A stretch of DNA of 23,819 nt, taken from JAKVKY01 sp964293585 (GTDB taxonomy: Bacteria; Bacillota; Negativicutes; Acidaminococcales; Acidaminococcaceae). Shown here piece by piece: positions 15,137 through 23,700 of this stretch. The notes beneath the pieces were generated by a model. The model ran no database searches. It saw only the letters and a list, made by a program, of their open reading frames with translations, and had not been told where the DNA came from. Each line of letters opens with the position of its first letter. The first letter of the stretch is position 1. A program made the position numbers and the translations under genes. The stretch is taken from assembly GCA_964293585.1 (NCBI GenBank), contig CAXYYS010000029.1:1-23819 (forward strand). The letters run 5' to 3'.

Positions 15137-16891
15137 TTACACATCCAGCGTCAGGCTGTTAAGCCCGTTAATCTTATTGGTGTCCAGCTTTTCCGCCAGT
15201 CCCACCAGCATGCGCAGCTCCAACTGCTCGCCCACGCCGGCCTTATCCACGATATCCTGCATGCGGGACAGCTTCAGATACTTACTGTTGGAACGGATAC
15301 GCATGAACACACTGTCGTCCGGCCGCACATAAATATTATAATCCACATAGTTGCCTTCCTTAATTTTAAAGCCGGTGTTAATCAAATACTGCAGCACCTC
15401 TTCCATGATCAGGCAGGCCCGGGTAGCTTTAGACTCCAGACCGTGATGTTTCAAGAACAAACGCGCCATATCCTGGTAATCTTCCAGTTCCTCAAAGCCG
15501 CCGTGCAAAAGCATATTTAACTCGCCCTTATAATCATTTTTAAAACTAAAATAGTCCCGCAGGGAATGACCGCAGCCTTTTATGTGGGTCAAAAGCGGGA
15601 ACAACGCCATGATCAGCACAAAGATGCCCACTTCCGTTTTCATCCAGGCGGACCAGAAACCGGCCGCGTGCATATGCACCAGGGCCCAGGAACCAAAGGT
15701 TACCAGTACGACCAGATTGCTGAGAGTGGAAAGAATACCGGACAAAAGCGGCTGTCCCACGGTCTGCAGGATGCTAAAATGATACGAATTCAGGAAATAG
15801 AAAGGCAGGCAGACGGCATACAAGCGCAAGGCCGTGATGCACTCACTCCGCATCTCACCCAGACCGCTGCCAAAGAAATCCGCAATCTGCGGTGCAAAAA
15901 TTACATACACGGCCAGCTCACACAAAGCTACCATCAGCACCCGCCGGGCGCCGGCCACATAAGCCATGTACACGCCGTTGCCATTTTTCTCGCCGTAAAA
16001 AGTACTGACGATAGGCACATAGGCATTGTTACCGCCACTCATGAAACCCATATCCACGCCCTGCAGAGGATTTAAGACGGCCCACACGGCCATCATGTCC
16101 ATGCCCAGATAACGCAGCACCATGTTGTTAAAGACAATAAAACTCAGCGGCGTCACCAACTGCTCGATGGCGCTGCCGATACTGTTCTCGTAAAAATGTA
16201 CCAGATCCTGCAGGGATGCCCGGGTAAAACCTATCGTCAGGGTAGAATCCGCCTTTCTAAAATGCTGTAGGAAAATGCAGATAGCCACTATATAACCTAC
16301 CATCATGCCCAGGGCCACGCTGATGATACCAAATTTAAAGACGCCCAGGAACACAATATCCGCCAGGCACTCCATGATGGTTTCGATGGCGGCGCCGGTA
16401 GAAGCCAGCTCCGGATCGCTGTCGCTGCGGACGAAAAAGTACAAGACGAAATAGAGCATGTTGAGGACCGTAGCTACGGAAACCACCCGGGCCTGAGTCA
16501 CCGCCAGGGGTAAAATTTCCGGGGTGGCGCCTAAGAGCGTCGCATAACCCTGCAAATTTAAAAACGGCAGCGCAGCAAAGATTAACCCCGCTACCACAAT
16601 CATCCACAAAGCTTTATGAAAAACCCGGTTGGCTCCCTCCCGGTCACCGGCGCCCTGATACTGAGAAAACAAAGTGCTGCCGCCGATACCGATACCGTAA
16701 CCGCACACGTTCCACATAGTATAGATGGGGAAAAAGAAACAAGCTACTACCATGGCTTCGCTGCCTAAAAAATACGCCAGCAAAAAGCAATTTAAGATAG
16801 GACTCATGGATCCCATGACCCCGGAGAAAAGCGTAGGCGCAAATAATTTTTTGGCAGTAGTTTTAACTAAGAACCGCGAATTATCTTCCAT
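15137..16891 (-). CDS. MATE transporter with C-terminal RsbW-like domain
   Basis: The first 450 or so residues are a MATE/MVF-type multidrug exporter with about 12 membrane segments and typical stretches such as NVCGYGIGIGGSTLFSQYQGAGD and GFMSGGNNAYVPIVSTFYG. MATE proteins usually end there. This one has about 130 further soluble residues (about 455-584 from the ATG). They follow the order of an RsbW/SpoIIAB GHKL domain: helix LIMEEVLQYLINTGF (N-box region), strands NYVDYNIYVRPDDSVFMRIR, then EQLELRMLVGLAEKLD and a final strand INGLNSLTLDV. The N-box Asn and the DxG of the ATP lid are not conserved, so kinase activity is doubtful. The ATG at 16891 follows GGGAAG by 10 bases; GTG at 16912 lacks a ribosome site. 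It heads the operon with the lipoprotein and phosphatase. Confidence 0.85.
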   Translation of the reverse strand: MEDNSRFLVKTTAKKLFAPTLFSGVMGSMSPILNCFLLAYFLGSEAMVVACFFFPIYTMWNVCGYGIGIGGSTLFSQYQGAGDREGANRVFHKALWMIVVAGLIFAALPFLNLQGYATLLGATPEILPLAVTQARVVSVATVLNMLYFVLYFFVRSDSDPELASTGAAIETIMECLADIVFLGVFKFGIISVALGMMVGYIVAICIFLQHFRKADSTLTIGFTRASLQDLVHFYENSIGSAIEQLVTPLSFIVFNNMVLRYLGMDMMAVWAVLNPLQGVDMGFMSGGNNAYVPIVSTFYGEKNGNGVYMAYVAGARRVLMVALCELAVYVIFAPQIADFFGSGLGEMRSECITALRLYAVCLPFYFLNSYHFSILQTVGQPLLSGILSTLSNLVVLVTFGSWALVHMHAAGFWSAWMKTEVGIFVLIMALFPLLTHIKGCGHSLRDYFSFKNDYKGELNMLLHGGFEELEDYQDMARLFLKHHGLESKATRACLIMEEVLQYLINTGFKIKEGNYVDYNIYVRPDDSVFMRIRSNSKYLKLSRMQDIVDKAGVGEQLELRMLVGLAEKLDTNKINGLNSLTLDV

Positions 16892-16999
16892 AAATAAGGA
16901 GCTTCCCTTCACCTATAAGATTTATCCACCTTGTCAGCAATTTTGGTGCAGGATGGTAAACCCTAAATCGTATTTTTCAGATATTTATCCATATTATTC

Positions 17000-17028
17000 A
17001 TTATACAGCTAAATATGCCATTTAGCAA
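17000..17028 (-). promoter_or_regulatory. Promoter of the MATE-lipoprotein-phosphatase operon, with operator
   Basis: On the minus strand TTGCTA (17023-17028) is followed after 17 bases by a perfect TATAAT (17000-17005). The spacer is occupied by the inverted repeat GCTAAAT-GGCAT-ATTTAGC (17008-17026), positioned so that a bound protein would block RNA polymerase. The leader to the ATG is about 100 bases. Confidence 0.7.
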
Positions 17029-17053
17029 TGCGCCCGCACGGCAGCAACAGCTC

Positions 17054-19351
17054 TTACACATGCCATTTAGCTACGCTTCCCCGCTCGCCGGGGATAATTT
17101 CCAGCCGGGTAGGAATCCGTTCTTCCAGCTCCGCCACGTGGCTGATGACACCTACCAGACGACCGCTTTCCTGAAGCGCCGTCAAAGCCGAGATGGCCGC
17201 ATCCAAAGCTTCCGGATCCAAAGAACCGAAACCTTCGTCCACCAAGATTGTATCCAGACGTAAACCGCCGGCATAAGCCTGCACCACATCCGTCAAGCCT
17301 AAGGCCAAAGCTAAAGACGCTAAGAACAACTCGCCGCCGCTTAATGTTTTTACGGGCCGGGCCACGCCGGTATAAGCATCCGTCACCTCGATGTTCAGAC
17401 CGCTTTTTTTACGGGCGTCGCCCAAAACCAGACTGCGTTTTAAGGCGTAGCGTCCCTGGGTCATAGTATCCAGCCGCTGGTTGGCGGCCAGCAGCACATC
17501 GTCCAAGATCGTTTGCAGCACGAAGGCCGACAGGGAAATCCTGCTGGCATTATTCCCCTTGGCTGTTTCGGCCAGGCCCGCCGCCAGCTGGTAGGCGGCG
17601 CTAAATTTAGCCATCCGCCCCGCCAAAACTGCCAGTTCCTGAGCGCCTTTGCTATACAGGGACAGCTGCTCCCCCAGGACCGTTGCTTTTCTTACCGCCG
17701 CATCGTAAGCGGCAGTAGTCCGGTCAAATTCTGCCTGCACTTGGGACAGTTCCGGGCGCTGTAAATTTGCCACAGCGGCCTCCGCCCGTTTTTTTCTGGC
17801 CGCAGCTGCCGCTACATCTTTTTCAAAAGCCGCCACGTCCGCCCGTAACTTATCCAGGCCGGCAATTTTTCTGGCAGCGTTTAAAAATTCCTGCTGGTCG
17901 GTAAATTTGCTGGCGGCCAAAGCTGTTTTAAATTTGGCGGTAGCAGCTACGTATTCCTGTTCCTGCAGCGCCAAAGTTTTTTGCGCCGCCTCCCAGGTTT
18001 TTTGGGCACCGGCTACGTTTTTTTCTGCGGCTGCCAGCTGTTGCTGCAAAGTCCGCAGCGCTTTAGCCTGGGCTTTCTTGGCCGCAATTTCTTTTTGCAG
18101 GGTGGCGTGGGCCGCCGCGGTTTGATCCGCCGGCCTGGGATGCGTAGGAGAACCGCACACCGGGCAGGGCTTGCCCTCCACCAGTTTAGATGCCAGTTCC
18201 TGCAAAGCGCTGCTGACTCCCGCCAGCTTGCCCGCTTCTTCCTGCAACTTATCCAGCGCCTGATTCAGTTCTGCTTCCACCGCTTCCGGAGCCAAAGTTG
18301 CCAAACTGCCCTGCAATTTAGCGCGGCAGGTTTGCAAAATTTGGGCCGCCGTATCATACGCCCCATGGGAACCGTGTTCCTCGTTCCGGGCCTGCTGCCA
18401 GAATTTATAAGCCGTCAGCGCGGCGCTGTAAGGTTCCTGCAAAGTCAGCGCTGCTTCCGCCGCCGCCACTTCCAGGCGCTGCCGGGCATTTTCCTCCGCC
18501 CGGGCCGTAATCTTGGTCAGAGCCGCCGCGGCCAGTTCCCGTTCCGTAAATTTATTTTCCGTAACCTGGGCCGCGCTTAACTTTTCCTGAGCCGCGGTTC
18601 GCGCCGCCGCGCCTGTTTTTACCTCCGCATCGGCCCGGGCTTTTTCTTGTTCCAGCTGCGCAATTTTTGGCGCCAGCTCGTCTAATTTTATTAATTCTAA
18701 CTGAGCCAGCCACAAATCTTGTTTAGCTTTGGCGTCGTCATACGCCGTTTGTAATTTTTTAGCCTGGCTATCCAAAATCTTTTCCAGACGGCTATAAAAT
18801 CCGGTTCGGAAAATCGTTTCCAAAATTGTTTTACGGTCCTGGGATTCCGCCACCAAAAATTTGCGAAACTCCCCCTGGGGCAACACCACGATCTGGGTAA
18901 ACTGATCCGCTTTAAAACCCAAAAGTTCCGTCACCGCAGCCGTCACCTGGTCCACCTTGGCCGCCAAAACTTTGGCGCCGCCGTCCGCCAAAATTTCCTG
19001 GAGCGCCGCCTGGGCCGGCACCAGATGCTGGCCCTCGCCCCGTTTCTTTTTTACCTCCTGCTCCGGGCTGCGGCTTACCGTAAACCGCCGCTCCCCCAGG
19101 GTAAAAGTAAAATCCACCCGGGTGGGAAATTCCACCGGGGCATAATCGGAACGCATCCCTTTGCCGTCCCGCAAATTACCACTGCCCGTACCGTACAAGG
19201 CAAAGGTCATGGCATCTAAAATAGTAGTTTTTCCTGCGCCGGTCGGACCGGTGATGAGGAAAAAGTTCTTATCCCCCAACCTGGTAAAATCTATGTCCTG
19301 TTCCCCGGCATAAGGTCCAAAAGCCTGCATGTGTAAAAAGACCGGTTTCAT
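17054..19351 (-). CDS. sbcC: SbcC, ATPase subunit of SbcCD nuclease
   Basis: The 765-residue protein is a Rad50-type ATPase that works with SbcD to cleave hairpins and protein-blocked DNA ends in the cytoplasm. Walker A is GPTGAGKTT (35-43), followed by the Q-loop region IVVLPQGEFRKFL (154-166). Long alanine- and glutamine-rich coiled coils run on either side of the zinc hook CPVCG (396-400). The ABC signature LSGGE is at 670-674 and Walker B ILVDEGFGSLD at 702-712. At 765 residues it is shorter than E. coli SbcC because the coiled coils are shorter, as is common in Firmicutes. It overlaps sbcD by 4 bases (ATGA), so the two are translated together. Confidence 0.96.
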   Translation of the reverse strand: MKPVFLHMQAFGPYAGEQDIDFTRLGDKNFFLITGPTGAGKTTILDAMTFALYGTGSGNLRDGKGMRSDYAPVEFPTRVDFTFTLGERRFTVSRSPEQEVKKKRGEGQHLVPAQAALQEILADGGAKVLAAKVDQVTAAVTELLGFKADQFTQIVVLPQGEFRKFLVAESQDRKTILETIFRTGFYSRLEKILDSQAKKLQTAYDDAKAKQDLWLAQLELIKLDELAPKIAQLEQEKARADAEVKTGAAARTAAQEKLSAAQVTENKFTERELAAAALTKITARAEENARQRLEVAAAEAALTLQEPYSAALTAYKFWQQARNEEHGSHGAYDTAAQILQTCRAKLQGSLATLAPEAVEAELNQALDKLQEEAGKLAGVSSALQELASKLVEGKPCPVCGSPTHPRPADQTAAAHATLQKEIAAKKAQAKALRTLQQQLAAAEKNVAGAQKTWEAAQKTLALQEQEYVAATAKFKTALAASKFTDQQEFLNAARKIAGLDKLRADVAAFEKDVAAAAARKKRAEAAVANLQRPELSQVQAEFDRTTAAYDAAVRKATVLGEQLSLYSKGAQELAVLAGRMAKFSAAYQLAAGLAETAKGNNASRISLSAFVLQTILDDVLLAANQRLDTMTQGRYALKRSLVLGDARKKSGLNIEVTDAYTGVARPVKTLSGGELFLASLALALGLTDVVQAYAGGLRLDTILVDEGFGSLDPEALDAAISALTALQESGRLVGVISHVAELEERIPTRLEIIPGERGSVAKWHV

Positions 19352-20487
19352 GATTCCTGTTCCTCCCGGGCAGCCTCCGTTAAAGCCTGGGTTAAAAGCT
19401 GCTGTTCCGCCGCCGTTAGTTCCCGTCCTGCCGTCTGCTGATAAAAGTTTTTAAAGAGCGCCGCCGGATCCAGCTGCTGCTTGCCCGGCGCCAAACCCGT
19501 CTGGTCCTGCTGGGGCGTCAGCCGCGCGTACTGCAAATGCAGGATGTGGGGATAGGCCTGTTCCAGTTTGTACTTGGCATCCAAAATGGGCAGCGGATCC
19601 GTCAGGGTAATCTGTAAAAACTTGGCCTGGTCCTCCGGCCGGGGCTTTTGCAAAAGCTCGGCAAAAGTTCCCTCCAGGCAGCCTAATTCGTGGCGGGCCG
19701 TCAAAGAGATGGTTTCCGCCGTAAATTTGCCCCGGGCGTCCACATCTAAAATATGCACGCCTTTTTTCTGGCTGGTCTCGTTAAAAGAATATTTGAGCAG
19801 GGAGCCGCCGTAGCGGATTTTTTCCCCGCAGCTCTGGCACATATGCAAATGTCCCAGAGCCGTGTAGTCAAAAGCAGCAAAAACATTTTTGCTCACCGTC
19901 GTCATGCCGCCGATACTTAAAGGGCGTTCGCTGTCCGACTCCGTGGCGCCGGTTAAGAACACGTGGGCCAGCGCAATTTTGCGAGCGCCCGCAGGAATTT
20001 GCGCCAGCATCAGTTCTATCTGGCGGCGCACCACATCCTCGTGCGTCTTGAGTTCCGTTCCCAAAATCGTTTGGGCCGCCAAAGGTTCCCCGTAAGTGAG
20101 CGGCGCAAAATACACCGGGCCAAACTGATCTTGCAAAACTACCGGCGCCGCCGTTTTTGCGAGCGGCCCGTAAATAAATAAATTCTGTCCGGCCAAAAGC
20201 TCGCTGGCAAAACCTAACCGCTCCGGGTTATCGTGGTTGCCTGCGATTAAGATTACTTTCTGACCGGCCTCCTTAATCAGCCGGTTCAGCGTCTCATTTA
20301 AAAGTTCTACCGCCTGAGTAGGCGGCACCGCCCGGTCATAGATATCCCCGGCAATGAGTACCGCGTCCGTCCGGGCTTCTTTAGTTAAAGCTACCAGCTG
20401 GTCCAGCACATAAGCCTGCTCCTCTGTCAGATGCAGGCCGTGAAAAATCCTGCCCAGATGCCAGTCCGCCGTATGTAAGATACGCAT
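19348..20487 (-). CDS. sbcD: SbcD, nuclease subunit of SbcCD
   Basis: The 379-residue protein is the Mre11-type phosphodiesterase of SbcCD. The metal-binding motifs are in order: D8 and H10 in HTADWHLG, D48 in AGDIYDR, N84-H85-D86 in GNHD, H175 in LAHVFL, and H213 and H215 in GHLH. The C-terminal part contains the DNA-capping and SbcC-binding segments. AAGGAGG lies five bases before the ATG. Upstream is a TATAAT with an extended -10 TG at 20515-20523, without a good -35 box. sbcC follows directly. Confidence 0.96.
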   Translation of the reverse strand: MRILHTADWHLGRIFHGLHLTEEQAYVLDQLVALTKEARTDAVLIAGDIYDRAVPPTQAVELLNETLNRLIKEAGQKVILIAGNHDNPERLGFASELLAGQNLFIYGPLAKTAAPVVLQDQFGPVYFAPLTYGEPLAAQTILGTELKTHEDVVRRQIELMLAQIPAGARKIALAHVFLTGATESDSERPLSIGGMTTVSKNVFAAFDYTALGHLHMCQSCGEKIRYGGSLLKYSFNETSQKKGVHILDVDARGKFTAETISLTARHELGCLEGTFAELLQKPRPEDQAKFLQITLTDPLPILDAKYKLEQAYPHILHLQYARLTPQQDQTGLAPGKQQLDPAALFKNFYQQTAGRELTAAEQQLLTQALTEAAREEQES

Positions 20488-20514
20488 GGGAACCTCCTTA
20501 AAATTTATGTTTCT

Positions 20515-20523
20515 ATTATAACA
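20515..20523 (-). promoter_or_regulatory. Extended -10 promoter of sbcDC
   Basis: On the minus strand TGT-TATAAT matches the extended -10 form TGnTATAAT, about 28 bases upstream of the sbcD ATG. No recognisable -35 box is 17 bases further up, which is usual for this promoter type. Confidence 0.6.
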
Positions 20524-20618
20524 TACCCGGGGCCAGAAAAACTTTTTGCGTTCTCCCTGTAAACTTTTTCCGCCAACCTTTATACTAATATACTAACTCT
20601 GCAAAATTTATCTGCCAT

Positions 20619-20657
20619 AAAAAATGTCCCCCGCCAACCCGAAGGTCAACAGGGGAC
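20619..20657 (-). terminator. Rho-independent terminator of the autotransporter gene
   Basis: On the minus strand GTCCCC and TTGACC pair with GGTTGG and GGGGAC (a TG/CG mismatch and one G-T pair in between) around a TTCG tetraloop, followed by A and six T residues. It lies about 75 bases beyond the autotransporter stop. Confidence 0.88.
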
Positions 20658-20730
20658 AATGGAGAAGAGCTAAGTAATTGGGAAACTTAATTCAAAACCT
20701 TAACTGCTTACTGGAACATCAAGTTTTAAC

Positions 20731-23700
20731 TTAGAATGTCCAGTTGTAAGAAAGCTCAAAGCCTAAAGGACTATGACGACGGCTGCCCTGGTTATAAGTC
20801 AGCGCTAGGATACCGTTATCGCCCTTGGCGGTGTTGTAGTTCAAGCCCAGCTTGTACTGGCCCCAGGTACCGTCAAATTTGGCTTCCAGGTTGTCGCTAC
20901 CGTTATTCGGATAGTACTTGTTGCTGGCAGTAATCTGACCGTCGCCGCCGAACTCGTGAATCATAGAAGCCTGAGCGAACACATCCAGGTTAGCGCCGCT
21001 CTGGTAAGCAATGGTCTTGCCAACATTGAAGCCGGCGCGTACGCGCTTAGAAGTCATAGCATCCACATTGACGCGGGTGCCGCCCAGAGTGTAGTCACCT
21101 TCACTGATGCGGTGGTAGCCCAGTTCTAACTGCGGCTCTACGAACCAGCCTTTGTTGTTAGTAAAGCGTTTACCGCCAATCACACTCAGGCCCCAACCGG
21201 TCTGGCTCAGGTCATCGCTGGTATGCACGCCGCCAGCGGTACCGGCTGACGTGGTAGAGCTGATATCCGTGCTGTAACGGTTGTACTTGAGGATGCTGCC
21301 CACGTACCAGTCGGTAGTGGTACGGTATACTCCGTAAACACCTACATGTGCGGAATTCAAATCGGCGTCGCCACCGGTAAAGCTTTCGCTAGCCTTGCCG
21401 TAACCGCCCATGATACCGCCCCAGAAACTGCCTTTAGCGCTCTGACTAAACTTTTTATCAATACCAACAACCACGCCGCTGTACTGAGAATCTACATCAT
21501 CCACGCCACTCTGATCCGAGAAGTTGCTTAACGTGGTCTTGTTATGAACCATATGCGCCCACACGTCATGATCCTTGCGCGCGCCGTTAAAGTTGTTGAT
21601 GTCACTATAGAGAGCGTTGGTCTCGTAATACCAGTAATCCGGGCTGACCACGCTGCTAACAATGGTCTTGCCTTTGTTGGAAAGCAGGTCGTTGTTCACC
21701 AGATGGTAGATGGTGCTGCCGTCAGCCTGTTTCATCGGCTGCAGGCTGTAAGTCCAGTTGCCGACTTCCAAGTTGTTGTCGCCGTTGTTGGTGACGGAGT
21801 AGTTTCCATCAGCAGTACCGGTTGCCGTGATCAGCGCCGTATCCAGGAAATCTTTGTAAGTGGCATCCTGTTCACTTGCCAGGATGTTAGCCTTGATTTT
21901 GCCGCTACCGCTGGTTGTAGTGGTAACAATCTGGTCGCCTGTGGTTACCTTTTCCGGACTAACGTCCATGATCAGGTTGCCGTTATGCGTCAGGGATTTT
22001 ACCGCCAGCTTGCTGCTAACTTGTTTCTCCGCCGTGGTGCCATCCTTGGTCATATCCACCAGACCGGTGTTGGTCAGGCTGGACTCGCCGCTAGCATTCA
22101 GGTTGCTATCGCCGGTAACGTTCCAGGTGCCGGCGTTGGTAATATTGATGGCGCCTAAAGCTGCGCTGTCGTTATCCGCACTCGGCGTACCGCTATCATC
22201 AACCACATTGGCTGCACCGGTAATGCCGGAGGTGCTGTCAATAGTGATATTCAAATCCTGACCTACCGCGCTAGAACCGTTCTGGTAAGCAATATCGGCT
22301 GCGCTATTCGTAGTCGTTGAAGAAGCAATGGTCGTGCCTTCAAGATTTACTTCTGCGCCATCAGTTCCGTAAGCAAAAATACTGTACGCTTTTTTATCCG
22401 GAGCCTGGCTATCCATCTTCAGGTTGATCAATGTTACTTTGGAGCCGCCGGTCACGAGGGCTGCGGCGCTGGAATCTGTGCCCTTCAAGGTCACGGTATT
22501 GCCGTTGCCGTTGATGGTAGTGGTGCCTGCTCCGGCGCCATTCACGCCGCCGGCCCGGTTACCTGTAGCACTCATTGCCCCGTTGGCATTAAAGGTCACT
22601 GTGCCGGTGCCCTCGTTATTAACGATGGTAGCTCCGCCGTATTCGCTGCCGTTAGGAGCTTCCACGGTGGTAGTGCCATTTACCGTAACTGTCGTATTAC
22701 CACTGGAAGCAGCATTCACTGCTGCTGCATCGCCGTTAGCCGCCGTGGCTGTCAAAGTACCGCCGATAGTGGTGGTCAGTTCGGCATCGCCGGTGGTATT
22801 AACGCCGCCTGCATTGCCGGAACCGGTAGCTTTTGCACTCACACTCGTAGTAACTTCAACAGTGTTGGTGCCACCGTCTGCGTTAATGCCCTTGGCAGTA
22901 CCGTCCTCAGAAGTAACCGCCAGGCTGTTAAGGGTCGGCAACGTATTATCGCCGTCATTAATTTGCAGGCCTATAGCATTGGCTGTACCCATAGCATCCG
23001 CAGTAACATCCAGAGTAGAATCGTTGGTGAAAGTGCTGCTACCACCGATTAAAATACCCATTACGTCGCTTACATCACCAGCTTCTTCAGTACCATAACC
23101 AGTACCGGTAGCCGAAATCTTGGTTAAACCAGTAAAGTTGTTCGTACCACCATTCAAGGTACCGATAGCTGCAAGTCTGCTGCCATCCAAATCAGTTCCC
23201 TTAGCGGAAACCTTGCCGGAATTCATGGTAATGGTATTCGTACCATTATCCGCCCGCACACCGTAGACAGGACCTGCTTCACCTTCGGCTTCGATAGAAG
23301 TCACCGTACCCTGAATGTTGTTGGCGCCACCGTTGACAGCGTCTACGCCATAAGCCCAATCGGTACTACCTGTAGCGCTGATTTTACCATTCATGGTGAT
23401 ATCGTTACTTGCTGTACCACTTGCTGCACGCACACCATGAACCGTATCTGTTTCGCCGGTTCCGGTCACGATAATATCGGTAACGCCCTTCAAAGTATTC
23501 TTAGAAGTGCCGCCATATGCACGTAAGCCGTCTACATATTTTTCAGTATTGCCCTTAACAATCAGAGCGCCATCCATGGTCACATTGTTGACGCCGTTAT
23601 TATTAGCTTGCAGACCAGCAACAACATCATCATAAGTAGAAGTTCCATCAACCGTAATGGCTTTCAGTCCTGTAGCCGTATTGACAGCCGCTTTACCATC

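Noticed and set aside
16960..16992. Nine-codon leader peptide upstream of the MATE gene on the minus strand
   Set aside because: An ATG frame of nine codons exists in the leader but has no ribosome site and no run of regulatory codons or attenuator hairpin.
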